Of a stretch of 64,000 bases of DNA, positions 21,941 through 33,358 are shown one piece after another. Made by a program: the position numbers and the translations under genes. Below the pieces are notes generated by a model that searched no databases, had not been told where the DNA came from, and saw only the letters and a program-made list of their open reading frames with translations. This DNA comes from Closterium sp. Naga37s-1 (taxonomy: Eukaryota; Streptophyta; Zygnematophyceae; Desmidiales; Closteriaceae), in the NCBI GenBank assembly GCA_947471745.1, contig CANJKZ010000010.1, forward strand, positions 4,397,001 to 4,461,000, read 5' to 3'. Positions within the stretch are counted from its first letter, which is position 1, and the number at the start of each line of letters is the position of its first letter.

Positions 21941-24685
21941 ATGGATCCTAGCGAGGGTGAAACCCCTCCTCCAGTTTTGCCCATGTCGAACGTTAGTCAT
22001 TCTCATACTACGACCGAGACCGAGCCTTACGTACCCTCGGATGCTGAAGACATGCTAGACGTAGCAATCTCAGTGTTGGACCCGCGCCTCGCCCAGCAAG
22101 CATCATCGTCACAGACTACACCTCTGTCAGCAGCCCGCTACCGTCAGGTTCACCTTAGCTTCGCAAGTCCGCCACCAGATTCGCGAAAGCGCGCACGAAG
22201 CGTACCGCCTCCACCCACTGCTGAGGAGCTGGAGGCGCAGGACAAGGCTATCGCCGAGGATGCAGAAGTGCCCCCGGACACCGAGATCCCTGCTGCTGAG
22301 AAGGGTATGGCACGTCGCTTCAGCCCGTCGTGGAAGCAGACGTACTCGTGGCTGACACTGAAGTACAACAAAGAGGAGCGCCTGTATGGTATGAAGTGTT
22401 CCGTGTGCTGTAAGTTCGCTCCTAACACCAAGTCTCCCTTTGGCGGTGCTGGCGTCGGTGCAAGGGACTTTCAGAAGTCGGCGTGCCGCAACCATGACCA
22501 GTCCAAGGTGCACCTCGCGGCCATGGAAGCAGAACGACTCGCTGCTGGCACGGAGGTGAGGCAGCGCAGCCTCGTGAACATGCTCAGCGGCGATCCAGTC
22601 ATGGCGAGGGTCGTCAAATGCATGCAAGCAGCTCAGTGGATTGCGCAGAACGATGCACCGATCGCTCTCTACCCCATGCTGGTGCGGTTCATGGCGGAGC
22701 AAGGATGCCCCGACATGATGAACAGCGAATCCTACGGGCGTTATTACTCGCGGTAAGTGTTTGTTACCCTCTGGTTCTGCACCTAATGTCCTGCTGTTTC
22801 TTCTCTTCGTTGCCTCTGTATTTTCGTACTTGTGCTTGTGTTATACTGTGAGTAACGTACATTTGGTGCTCATTGCAGATACGCCTTCGGCGAGTTCGTA
22901 GAGGCTATGGCGGAGCATCTGGTGGCCAGGCAGCTCGTGGACGTCAAAGAGTCGGCCTGGTACAGCCTCTCCTTCGATGAATCCACGGATCGCGCCCGCG
23001 GAAAGCACCTCATCGTGTATGTCACGTTTGAGAGAGGCGAGGCCGTGGTGTCCCAGTTTCTTGCTCTCCTGTCGCTCGAGCATTGCGACGCCGCTGCACT
23101 GTACGACACGATGGTGAAGTGCCTGTGGTCGAAGGACATGTCGATGGACAAGCTTGTCGGGGTTTCAACGGATGGTGCATCCGTCATGACTGGCTCGAAG
23201 AACGGAGTTGTCGCCCTGCTTCGGAAACGTTGCCCGTGGCTGGTGGCGATTCACTGCGTGGCGCATCGGTAAGGTTGCACTGCAATGTCCTGTTATCTTA
23301 TTACCGTCGCCATACGTACTCACGAACCTGTCGTGCTTGTGCAGCGAGGCATTGGCTGCAAAGGATGCCGCGAAGAGCTTCAAGGAGTTCAACGTCGTCG
23401 ATCAGATGATACGCCAGACTGCCGAGCGTCTCGGGCGTTCATCGACCGATCACAAGACCTACATGCATCTCCAGGACGTCATTCTGAAGACGCACCTGGA
23501 GGTGCAAGGCTTCTGCACCGTCCGTTGGCTGTCTCGCGGAGATGCTGTGAATCGCTTCTGCGACGTGCTGCCGGTGCTGATGTGGATGTGGACGAAGGAG
23601 AAGGACGGGATGGAGAAACTCGCTACCAGCTTCAAGTTCCACTACATGCTTTACCTCCTGGCTGACGTGCTGCAGCTGCTCAACGGACTCAATCTTGCCT
23701 TCCAGAAGCAGACGGTAAGATTGACATGAACATGTACTAGGCGCTTCTTCTCTTAAGTGCTTGGTTCTAATGTTTTCCCGCTCCGTTTGATTTCAGGTCG
23801 ACATCACAGAGGTGAAGAATCACGTCGACAAGGTGAAGACCAAGCTGTCGCAGTACTACGTCGAGCCCAGCGCATCCTACGGGCCGAACACCTCTCGCCT
23901 GAACAAGTTCCTTGCTGCACACGGCAGCAAGGACAAGCGCAAGATGGAGCTCAAGGGAGTGGGTGGCGACGGCAAACCTGCAAAAGCCGAGATCGAGCTC
24001 CACGAGGACATCATCGACCCTAAAAACCCGGGGGGGGGGGATGCGACTTGGAGGCCTGCGTGGACCTGGCGCTGGGGAAGAGGATGGCGGACCTGCGCCA
24101 TTTCGATGGTGTTGGGTTTTTCACCCCTGATAAGTATCCCTTCCGTGCAGGAGAGCAGGACACATGGCTGCAGCACCATCTCACCGAGCTCCTGGACATG
24201 TTCAAGAACCAGCTACCTGGTAAGCCTAGATTAGTATGAAAGGAACCCACGTATGTTCTAACTTTGTACGTATTATGCTCACACAATGACGTAATCTAAC
24301 TTTGTATATGTCCTTGGCAGGAGTCGCTCTTGCTGACATAGAGCCGCAGATGCGCCTCTTCACAGCCACCATGGAGAAGAAGTTCAAGAAGCAGAGCTTC
24401 CATCAGGCTCTCACCAACATGCTGCGCACTGCAGACTGGAAGGATGACTATCCCACCATAGTCTCTCTCTGGCGTGCGGTCTCTGTGTTGCCCCTCAGCA
24501 CTGTTGAGTGTGAGAGGGGCTTCTCCCGCCAAAACATTATTAAGTCGTGGGATCGTGTTGCTCTTACTGATGTTAGGCTGGGGGAGCTGATGACGGTGAA
24601 GATGCTAGACTACCCGGTGGACTGGGCAGCGGCCTATGCCTTGTTTGAGGATAAGGGGAGGAAGGGGAGGAAGCCTGCCAACTAG
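21941..24685 (+). CDS. hAT-superfamily transposase, frameshifted
   Basis: Exons: 21941-22752, 22879-23268, 23345-23714, 23797-24219 and 24321-24685, with GT-AG borders and matching phase. Exon 1 carries a zinc-finger-like MKCSVCCKF...FQKSACRNHDQSKVH. The core has SFDESTDRARGKHL and GVSTDGASVMTG with the two expected catalytic aspartates, then TVRWLSRGDAVNRF, and the C-terminal dimerisation region LPLSTVECERGFSRQN. It would cut and paste DNA. In exon 4 the frame changes across a run of 11 G at 24030-24040: DPKNPGG before, LALGKRMADLRHFDGVGFFT after, in another frame. This is either a real inactivating slip or a homopolymer sequencing error. I could not find matching terminal inverted repeats, so it may be an old immobile copy. 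Confidence 0.8.
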
Positions 24686-25350
24686 GCTCGCATTGGATGT
24701 CGGGTTAGAGTGGAGTAGCTGAGCTCTGCATGCCATATCTGTAGTTAGTGTAGAGAATAAGAACTTTGCAGGCTAGGTAGGTTTTATGACTATTTAAGAC
24801 ATGTGTAGTGTTAGGTGTCTTTGACTTCTAATTTAAGTACATAACAGCACTTATCATAGTAAAATGAAGTGTAAGTGCAAACTTCAAACATGCCCTGATT
24901 TCAAGTTCTGACTTTGGGGTGCGCCCGTGACCCTTAAGGGCGCCAAAACGCTCACCTACCCCCAACCAAGGGTCAGATTGGGAGGAGCTGGGGAGCGCAA
25001 GTACGAGCCCCAGGAACTTCGACAGGCCTGCTCTGCAGGCACTCTGAGTGATTCATAGGCGGACAAAGGGATGTCGCGGAATCTTGTGGTGGAAAAGGGG
25101 GAAATGAGGAGGGGAAGGGGGAGTGTTGATTTCTTTGGAGATAGCGCGCCGATTCCAGGAGGGGAAACCAGATCTCCAATTCTGCGGTTGAGCGAGTGCG
25201 CAATCACTGGCTCAGGGTGGCCGTCAAGCGTGCCGCGGAGAGGAGGGCGCAAACAGCCTCTTGCCGAATGGCGTCGCGCGGTGGAGGTCAGTGATTGGCT
25301 CAGTCAATTTCAATCTTGCGAGCCACAGCAGCCCTAGATTGGTGCCTGTA
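24686..25350. other. Spacer between hAT gene and TIR element
   Basis: No gene seen. AT-rich 3' flank of the transposase up to about 24900, then GC-rich sequence. Confidence 0.45.
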
Positions 25351-26072
25351 CACCTGGGCTCCGATAATTTCATTCCCTATAATTGCAAGGCCCCTGTCGT
25401 CACATGGGGTCAGGAGCTCGAGCGCTTCGGAGGCTGTCAACAGTGAAGTCGAGAGCTTTACAGCCTGTGACCTGACGCGTCTGCACATTTCCACGCTGGA
25501 ATGAGCTGGTGAAAGAGATTCGAGAAGGCTCCCAGGCAGGTTTTTCGTGGCCCACAAAGCAAACCAGCCGCACTAGATTCCTACGTGGCATAGAATGGAC
25601 GGCCCAAGTGAAGGAGATGAATATGGGTAGAAACAAGCGTAACCGACTCAAAAACGATAACAACCACTGAGGTACAACACACACAACACCAGAGGAGAGC
25701 ACGGTTAGTCTGATAATGGGGTTTTAGGTAATAATAAGTAGTCGTATAAACAATTCAGTATTTGATGATTTTGTGTTTGGGCCTTGGGCAGAAGACAGTT
25801 TACTTACTCACCCACTGTTTGACACTTTTCGTAATGTATGTTTTTGTGGCTCGATAGGAAGTCGGGCTTCTAAATGAACGGACCACCTCAGACTGTTTAA
25901 CATGGGTCCTCGCTGGCATGTTCCAGCGGGGACTGACTCAGCGCCAAAATATCTGCGCTTGGGGGGGTTGAAATTAGGGGGAACTTTTTTGTTCCCCATA
26001 ATTTCAACCGCTGGGCTAAACGACAGAGGTGCGACCCGGTGCCCCGTCTCTGAACTTATCGGAGCCCAGGTG
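25351..26072. mobile_element. 722-bp non-autonomous TIR element with TA target duplication
   Basis: Ends CACCTGGGCTCCGATAA and its inverse TTATCGGAGCCCAGGTG, with TA directly outside at 25349-25350 and 26073-26074. The first 12 bases of the repeat are shared with the element at 44273-44617. Near the right end, 25966-26009 is a strong hairpin (GGTTGAAATTAGGGGGAAC pairing with its near-complement across a T loop). No transposase gene inside. Confidence 0.7.
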
Positions 26073-26477
26073 TAATTCGCTGATGTGGCTGGGTGGCCGA
26101 TTTTCAAAGCAAGTGCATTCATACGGCATGTCTTGCCAGCTCCCCGTGCTGTGGCGAAACGTGCGGGGAGTGACGAGGCTGTAAAGGCCGCCTGCCCTGC
26201 TGGTGCCATGTCATACATACATCTTGATTCGTAAACTGCTATGACGCTATGAAGAACACCAAAACAGTTCCAGCTGTGTATAAAACATCCAATCACTTTT
26301 CATGACATCATCTGGTCGTGACATACATGCCACGAACATGAACACATTCCCAGTGCAACTAATTATGTATGAAAATTGGCTTTTATATCATAATTACCGT
26401 GTTCCAACCAAGCCCCTGGAAAGTTCACTTGTGGGTTTGCGCTTTGTATATGTATAAGCTTTATTATTGCTGCTTTA

Positions 26478-26820
26478 TGTTACGAGTGCAAGTGAGTGAA
26501 CGAACGAGAATTGCACTATCGAAGCAAGAGTACAATGAGCGAAGGCATGAGCGAAGAATATATAGCGAGACTACAGTGGTAACGGTAATGCACTGTGGTT
26601 GTCGCGCGACGGGCCTGGGACTGAGGTTGGGAAAAGTGTCGAAGCGGAGGCCCGGAGCGCGGGTTACCCGCCGAGCCGTGAGGTCGGGGTGCGACGTGCG
26701 AAGGTGGCGGGCGGATTGTCGATGCGGGGATTGCGAGTGGTAACGGTGCTGACTGTGGTGCTATAGTGATGTACGCGTTGAGCAGGGACGCGAAGTAAGG
26801 AAAAAGAGATTTTCCTTACA
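26478..26820 (-). repeat. 3' LTR of the Ty3 element
   Basis: 343 bp; one mismatch to the other LTR. Preceded on the plus strand by the target duplication CTTTA. Confidence 0.97.
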
Positions 26821-26847
26821 CTACCCCCCCCCTTAAGGATGTCCTCC

Positions 26848-29800
26848 TTACGAAAGTGCGTGTACATCCTTGAAATTCCGGCTGCGCAGATACTCGGTGA
26901 GGACGGGGTGGTTTTCGATTCTGTCCAGGGGAACCCAATTGTCTTCGGTGGGCGTACGGTCCTTCCAGCGGAGTAAGAACTCGATCCTTCGGGCTCCTCG
27001 AGGGTCGCGAACTCTGTGACTCAGGATTTTCTCGGGGGTGATGATCGGTTCAGTCGGTGGTCTTGTCATGCTGGCTGGGCGATTGCGTGGCAGTTGGCTC
27101 GTGGACGGGACGTAAGGGCAAAGCAGGCTGACGTGGAACGAGGGGCTGACGTACCAGTCAGCAGGGAGGAGGAGGTGGGCGGTGACAGGTGTAAGCATGT
27201 GGCTTATGCGAAATGGCCCGCAGTATCGGGGGCGTAGTTTCGGGGTGATGGGCAGTCGGAGATTTTGGGTGTCGAGCAAAACTAAGTCGTCGGGCTGGTA
27301 AGTGACAGGTCTGCGGTGGCGGTCGGCGTTGCGTTTAGCGATGATGTTAGCTTTTTTAATTGCGTCTGCTGCCCTGGTCCGTGCTGCTTGCAGGATTTCG
27401 GCGAATTGTTGCGCGCGTGGAACCGGGTTGTCGGGATTCGGGGTCATGGGTACTGTTGGGTCTTGTCCGTAATTCAGGTAAAACGGTGACTGTTGGGTCG
27501 TGGCGGATGGGGCGTTGTTGTATGCGAATTCGATGAGTGGCAGTTGCTGTTCCCACGTGTTTGGGTCGTCGCACGTGGCCCGGATGAGCTGTTCCATGGT
27601 CTGATTTGTTCGTTCTGTCTGTCCGTCTGTTTCGGGGTGGTACGATGAACTAAACTGTAGTCGCGTGCCGAACTGCTGCCACAGGTTCCGCCAGAAGTTG
27701 CTGGTGAATTTCGTGTCTCTGTCGCTGATGATTGATGCTGGTATCCCGTGCAGTCGAACGACGGTAGAGATGAAGAGGCGGGCTGTTTCTTCGGCTGTGA
27801 TTGATTTTTTGCAGGCTGCGAAGTGTGCCATTTTCGTCAGTCGATCGACGACGACCAGGATCGCGTCATTTCCACTCGCCCCGGCCGGTAACCCCGTGAC
27901 GAAGTCCATCGTCACCTGCTGCCAAGCACGCTCTGGAGGTGGGATTGGCTGCAACTGTCCCGCCAGCCGCTTCCGTGTTGACTTCATGATCTGGCAAGTG
28001 GGACACGATGCCACGTGTCGCTGCACGTCGGTCAACATTTCGGGCCAGTAATAATACCGCTGCAGCTTCTGCCGTGTTTTCTCTACCCCGAAATGTCCCG
28101 AGGTAACCCCGTCGTGTGCCTCCTGTAATAGTAATTCCCGTAGCAGTGTGTACCCTGGTACCCAGATGCGGTCGGTCCCGGCTTTTACGTAATAGACTCC
28201 CTTGGCTGCTGCAAACTGCTGCGAATTTCCTCCTGTGAAGAATGGGTCCGTTTGATATCCGTGGGTAAATAGTCCTGTCAGAAGCGGGCTGGTCTGGGCG
28301 AGTAGTATCGCGTGGATCTGGGCAGTGGGGCGGGTCAGTGCGTCGGCTATGTTCGAGGCTCCTTTTTTATAGGTGACTGTGTAGTGGAAGTTTGACTCGA
28401 GGAAATCGAGCCACCGAATCTGTCGTGGGTTGAGGTGGGGCTGTGTGCGGAGGTACTGTAGTGATCGGTGGTCTGTCCGTACTGTCACGTCTGCGCCGGT
28501 CAAGTAGCAGCGCCACACTTTGAACGCATGCACGATCGCGAGCATTTCGCGGTCGTGTATCGGGTAATTTCGCTCGGGCGGATGCAGTTTTCGTGACTCG
28601 TATGCGATGGGCTGTAGGCCGTTGCCGAAGTCCTGTAGCAGTACGGCTCCAGTGGCGATGTCGCTTGCGTCTGTAACAACCTCGAAGGGGCGGTGTGGGT
28701 CGGCGATGCGCAGGACGGGCGGTGAACAGAGAACATTTTTCAGGGCAGAGAAGGCAGCATGCTCTTTCTCCCCCCACGTAAAAACGACCCCCTTTCGTAG
28801 TAAATCCGTCAGCGGGGCAGTCAACTGTGCCATGTCGGGGACGAACCGACGAACATAATTAACGAACCCTAAAAAACTCTGCAGTTCCGTGATGTTCGTT
28901 GGGGGACGCCACGCTTTTACCGTATCCAGCTTCTTTGGGTCGATTTCAACTCCAGCCTCCGAAATAACGTGCCCCAAAAATTATAGTTTGTCCCGAAAAA
29001 ACTCGCACTTAGAGCCCTTGGTGAGTAACCGATGGTCCTCTAAAACTTTAAAGACTGCTTCGAGATCCGCTAAATGCTGCTGCTTGTCGCGACTGTAGAC
29101 GAGGATGTCGTCGAGGTAAACTATCACGCATTTATCTAAGAGTGGCCTAAATGCCTCGTTCATGGTCATCTGAAAAGTCGCCGGTGCGTTGGTTAGCCCG
29201 AATGGCATCACGGTGTACTCGAACGACCCGTACCTAGTCCTGAAAGCTGTTTTGGCGCAGTCCGATGGTTCGACCCTAATCTGATGGTAACCTCCCCGTA
29301 AATCTATTTTCGAAAAAACCCGTGCTGTTCGCAGTTGGTCGATCAGTTCGTCGGCGCGGGGAATTGGGTACCGCGACTTGACTGTTTCCCTGTTCAGTGC
29401 TCTGTAGTCGATACACATGCGAAAACCCCCGTCTTTTTTCGGAGTGAATAGTATCGGTGCGGCGAACGGTGACGAGCTCGGTCTGATGAATTTTTTCTCT
29501 AACAGGTAATCTAACTGCTTCCTTAGTTCGTCGAGCTCGGGCTGTGTCAGTCTGAACTGGCGCTGTACGGTTGGCTGTGCCCCCGGTTCTAATTCGATTC
29601 GGTGGTCATGTGCTCGCTGAGGTGGCAGTCCTTCCGGTAAGTCGTCGGGGAAAATCCCGGGGTATCGTTTCAACAGTTTCTGTAATTCGGGCGGTACGGC
29701 TGCCAGGAGTTTCTTGAAATCACTCGGCTGCTCTGCTTCCTTTACTACTGCGATGTCTACTGCGTACACGTCAGCTCCAGCAGCGACAGCCCGTTTCATT

Positions 29801-30444
29801 GTGATGGCGTTGACGTGTACCGTTGAAGACTCGGGCGACTGCCAGCGAGGTAGCTCGACCCAGTTACCACTACTTCGCACGGTGCAGCTACCCGTCGTCC
29901 AGTCAATTCGCGGGTTATATCGTCGCAGCCAATCACGTCCCAGTAAAATATCGTGCCCATCCAGTGTCGTTGCGAGCATTTCCTGTGTAAACCCAAAATT
30001 TCCACCGCAACGGACTTTGACTCTCTCTACCATTTCCCGTATGGCCAGTGGCGTGCCGTCGACTAAGCGTGCGTCTATCTCCGGTAAGCAACGGCTAAGT
30101 GTCAGCTGCAGTTTTCGTGCGGTTGCGGTATTAACTAAACTGTGGCTTGCTCCTCCGTCGATAAAAATCTTCACTGCTGCTCCTTGTATTTTCCCGTGGA
30201 TCAGTACTGGGCAATCCGTCGCTGTACCCTCCTTATTCGTCCGAGTCCGATCGATAGCATGAATCGGTACTGTGACTCGGTGAGGGTCGGTGGGGTTGGG
30301 CGAGCAGGCAGTCTCGTCAGTAGTTGGCCCGGTTCCTACTGACTGCTGGCGTTTCCCTGCCTTGGAGACTCCCTCCCCTGCTCTGCTCCGCGGCGCCTTA
30401 GCTCCTCTGGGCATTCGCTCTTGCGATGGCCCGGCCTGTTGCAA
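26848..30444 (-). pseudogene. Ty3 element pol with one in-frame stop codon
   Basis: Protease ([12 protein letters not shown]), reverse transcriptase ([29 protein letters not shown]), RNase H (VVTDASDIATGAVLL), integrase (zinc-binding SGHFGVEKTRQKL with CPTCQ, then the catalytic core) and a C-terminal chromodomain (IEFLLRWKDRTPTEDNWVPL), which in relatives directs insertion to marked chromatin. A single TAA at 28983-28981 lies between the reverse-transcriptase palm and RNase H; both sides are in the same frame. This copy therefore cannot make the full polyprotein unless the stop is read through. Pol is reached from gag by a -1 shift. Confidence 0.92.
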
Positions 30445-31514
30445 GCAAAGCAGCGCCCCTTAAACGGCGCGGCAGCTGCATTCGTCGCAACAGCGTGTAC
30501 AGTGGCGTGCTCGATCGGTCCCCGAGGACGATGTCCGTAGTAGGACTCCGGTCTCGGACGGCGTAAAATGTCGATTTTCTCGGCGAGCGCGAGAATCTCG
30601 TTGAAGTTCGAGAGTCCGCGTAGCATGATTTCGTGCGAGATGTCCGGCTTCAGCCCTCCGACGTAACGGTCCACCCGCTCCGCTTCGTGCATGTAGCCGA
30701 CTTGCTCGCATAATGCGAGAAAACCACTCGTATAGTCTTGAACCGATCCGAGCTGCCGCCAAGTGCGCAATCTCTGACGCGCCGAAATAGAAGCCGCGAT
30801 CGGCTCGAAGCGCGCCCGAAGCCCTGCGCACCACGCATCCCACGTGCTGTATTGGGCGGTCTCGCAGAATGAACTCCAGGTGACAGCTGGACCCCTGGGC
30901 CCTTCCTCTTGCGACGGTGGCTTGTAGGCGCGTGGCGACGTCACGATGACTCGCCACCAGTCCATGGCGGGCCCCCTTAGCAGCGAAACTGCATACCGAA
31001 TCTTCGCTGCGTCCGACTCGACGTAATTTGCGTCGAAGAAGACGTTCATCGTGAAGACCCACGATTGAACCGTCGGACCTCCACGCTGGCTCGGGTCGAA
31101 GCAGGGCGGGCGTTGCGGCTTGAGTGGCATTGGTGCCATGATGGCCTGTTCGCCACTTGTCGCCGCGAACTCCACGTGCCGACGGGCTTCGCGAGGCTCC
31201 CGCGGGCTTGGTGCGACCCTGTTTCCTCCCATGCCAGGCATCGGCTGGGCGGCGCCATCGCTGGCTGCGCCTGAGCGCTGTCCCACGCTGTTGTTTTGCG
31301 TTGGTGTGCCGGACGAGATGACGATCGGCTCGTCTGATTGTGCAGATGCATTTGTCGGTGCGTGTGGTGGCGCTGGAGTGTTCATCGTTGATTGCTGACG
31401 CGCGGAGTCACTCTCCGCCGTGAGCGTCGCAATTTCGAGCGCCGAATCTTCGAGTTGGCGCACCAGACGGTCGAGCTGCTCCTGCGTCAATGTGGCGAGC
31501 GTGAATTCGGCCAT
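30336..31514 (-). CDS. Ty3 element gag
   Basis: 392 residues from the ATG at 31514, which opens [17 protein letters not shown]; the frame is open further upstream, into the LTR, but this ATG lies after the primer site. It ends in a zinc knuckle [14 protein letters not shown]. Structural capsid/nucleocapsid protein that packages the RNA. It overlaps pol by about 109 nt, with pol in the -1 frame. Confidence 0.9.
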   Translation of the reverse strand: MAEFTLATLTQEQLDRLVRQLEDSALEIATLTAESDSARQQSTMNTPAPPHAPTNASAQSDEPIVISSGTPTQNNSVGQRSGAASDGAAQPMPGMGGNRVAPSPREPREARRHVEFAATSGEQAIMAPMPLKPQRPPCFDPSQRGGPTVQSWVFTMNVFFDANYVESDAAKIRYAVSLLRGPAMDWWRVIVTSPRAYKPPSQEEGPRGPAVTWSSFCETAQYSTWDAWCAGLRARFEPIAASISARQRLRTWRQLGSVQDYTSGFLALCEQVGYMHEAERVDRYVGGLKPDISHEIMLRGLSNFNEILALAEKIDILRRPRPESYYGHRPRGPIEHATVHAVATNAAAAPFKGRCFACNRPGHRKSECPEELRRRGAEQGRESPRQGNASSQ

Positions 31515-31697
31515 GGCGGGGGTGTCGGGCGAGCTCAGCGAGAGCCTCAGTCGTAGCCGTGCGTGCTTACGAGAGAGCACTACGAGCGGCGGTGCTTGTG
31601 TCGCTGAGAGACGTCCACCCCCCCCAAAATTTGAGATAGTGGGGAAGCGAAGGTGTGAGTGCGGTCCGAGAGGAGATCGTAGGCTCTGAATACCAAG

Positions 31698-32040
31698 TGT
31701 TACGAGTGCAAGTGAGTGAACGAACGAGAATTGCACTATCGAAGCAAGAGTACAATGAGCGAAGGCATGAGCGAAGAATATATAGCGAGACTACAGTGGT
31801 AACGGTAATGCACTGTGGTTGTCGCGCGACGGGCCTGGGACTGAGGTTGGGAAAAGTGTCGAAGCGGAGGCCCGGAGCGCGGGTTACCCGCCGAGCCGTG
31901 AGGTCGGGGTGCGACGTGCGAAGGTGGCGGGCGGATTGTCGATGCGGGGATTGCGAGTGGTAACGGTGCTGACTGTGGTGCTACAGTGATGTACGCGTTG
32001 AGCAGGGACGCGAAGTAAGGAAAAAGAGATTTTCCTTACA
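31698..32040 (-). repeat. 5' LTR of the Ty3 element
   Basis: 343 bp; followed on the plus strand by CTTTA. Carries the presumed promoter of the element. Confidence 0.97.
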
Positions 32041-33257
32041 CTTTACCACCAAAAACATACACTCACTATCGAGGCATGTCGGCCCTTGCCTGTAATCCGC
32101 GCGTGCCGCGAGAGCACCCTACTGGCCTTCACACGTTCCTGGGTGTTCGCGCCACATCACGCGCGAAGTTCTCCAAGCATCACGCGCGAAGTTCTCATAG
32201 AACCTCCTATTCGCACCCCCGCTTCGCGAGCCACGGTGTTATTTCGAAAGATGCTGGTTACTACCAATAAAAGTTGTGCCGAGGCATTTCCTAAGGCTGT
32301 GATCCTAAGCTAAGATGACCAAACTAGACGTGACCTAGCTGTGAGCGTGGCGTCAGTGCTTACCGAGCCAAGGGTTCAGGTACGAGCAGCCCATTTTGCT
32401 GGTCTTGGTGGTTGCGAGCGAGCCAGCCCTGGTTTGGCTCGGTCAGAGCCTCCGAGGCCTAGAAGTTGTCTTGCAGTACAGAGATCCCGAGGCAACTTGG
32501 CCCAACACCCGGCACTTTTTTCTCCTAAACTTGTGGCTTTTCACTAGATACCTGTCACAGACGCCTAAAGCACCTTTACAGTGGTTAGGCCTATTGTACA
32601 TCCCTCCTGGTGACTTCAGCAGCACGTTTGTTTTCAGCCATAATGGAAGACCGTAGTTAGTCAGTGAAGTCAAATTAGGTTATTCATGCTTGAGCGGGCT
32701 AGGAGTTACGGCTGATCAGAAAAGTTTACGACTTCCTATTGAGTTTCAACCCCACGGCACGTACCGCCATTTGACGTGCTCGTTACTGAGTAGGCTCTCC
32801 TATCGACGTTAAGGAACCAGATTAAACGTACGGTCAATTCAATATCCAATTTTACTTCGTTACTCCACTGCAACGCGATTAGATGTAGTTGTTTTGTCGG
32901 AAACAACAGCTAAGGATTATAGTCCCTTTTTCTCTACACAGCAGCAGAGAGTCTCAGGATTTTCGCCGACCAATAGGAACACGGTGCTGGCCATATTGTT
33001 TTACTGGACGTACGCCTGGCCGAGCAGCAGGCGTGACGTTTGTTATTTTATGCTGAACGACACAGCTGAAAGTTGATCTCTGAGCATATCCCGCGAGCCA
33101 AGCCGATCATTTGTCACGAAGTCTATTCTGATGACCAGCACCCGAAGATGCTGCTATCAGAGATGTCGCTTGTCTCAGCATCTAACGAGCTTGCCGGTTT
33201 GTCAACCAGAAGCGTTAAGAACCGTCCGATAGTCCCATTATGCAAGATTGTTTCATC
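32041..33257. other. Intergenic region upstream of the corrinoid gene
   Basis: No gene or repeat family recognised. The region just before the corrinoid gene contains AAAAGCATAAATAGCG (33323-33338), a possible TATA-like element about 25 bp before the ATG at 33359. Confidence 0.4.
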
Positions 33258-33300
33258 ATGAAAGCCGTCGTGGTGGCCGACACCCACAGACCACGTATCT
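33258..33300 (+). repeat. Decayed copy of the first exon of the corrinoid gene
   Basis: ATGAAAGCCGTCGTGGTGGC at 33258 reads MKAVVVADTHRPR and then stops; the true exon 101 bp downstream reads [18 protein letters not shown] 5' echo of exon 1 together with the preceding TTCATCATxA. Confidence 0.75.
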
Positions 33301-33358
33301 AGAAGCTTATACCCTTTCCTCTCAAAAGCATAAATAGCGTAGCGACCAATTCATCATA

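Larger units (their letters stand above)
26478..32040 (-). mobile_element. Ty3/gypsy chromodomain LTR retrotransposon
   Basis: Complete 5,563-bp element on the minus strand. Both LTRs are 343 bp and start TG and end CA; they differ at one base (T26764 against C31984). The 5-bp target duplication CTTTA stands at 26473-26477 and 32041-32045. Next to the 5' LTR, on the minus strand, is TGGTATTCAGAGCC, which resembles an initiator-Met tRNA primer site with one extra T; next to the 3' LTR is a purine tract (AAGGGGGGGGGG, at about 26823-26836). Gene order is gag, protease, reverse transcriptase, RNase H, integrase, chromodomain. A recent insertion, as the LTRs are almost identical. Confidence 0.97.

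Noticed and set aside
21941-24685. hAT gene as a domesticated host gene
   Set aside because: No evidence of selection can be seen; the frame is broken at the G run and no TIRs were found, so the question stays open and I did not claim it.
31679-31697. A perfect tRNA primer site next to the 5' LTR
   Set aside because: The match to an initiator-Met tRNA end needs one extra T, so I describe it only as resembling a primer site.
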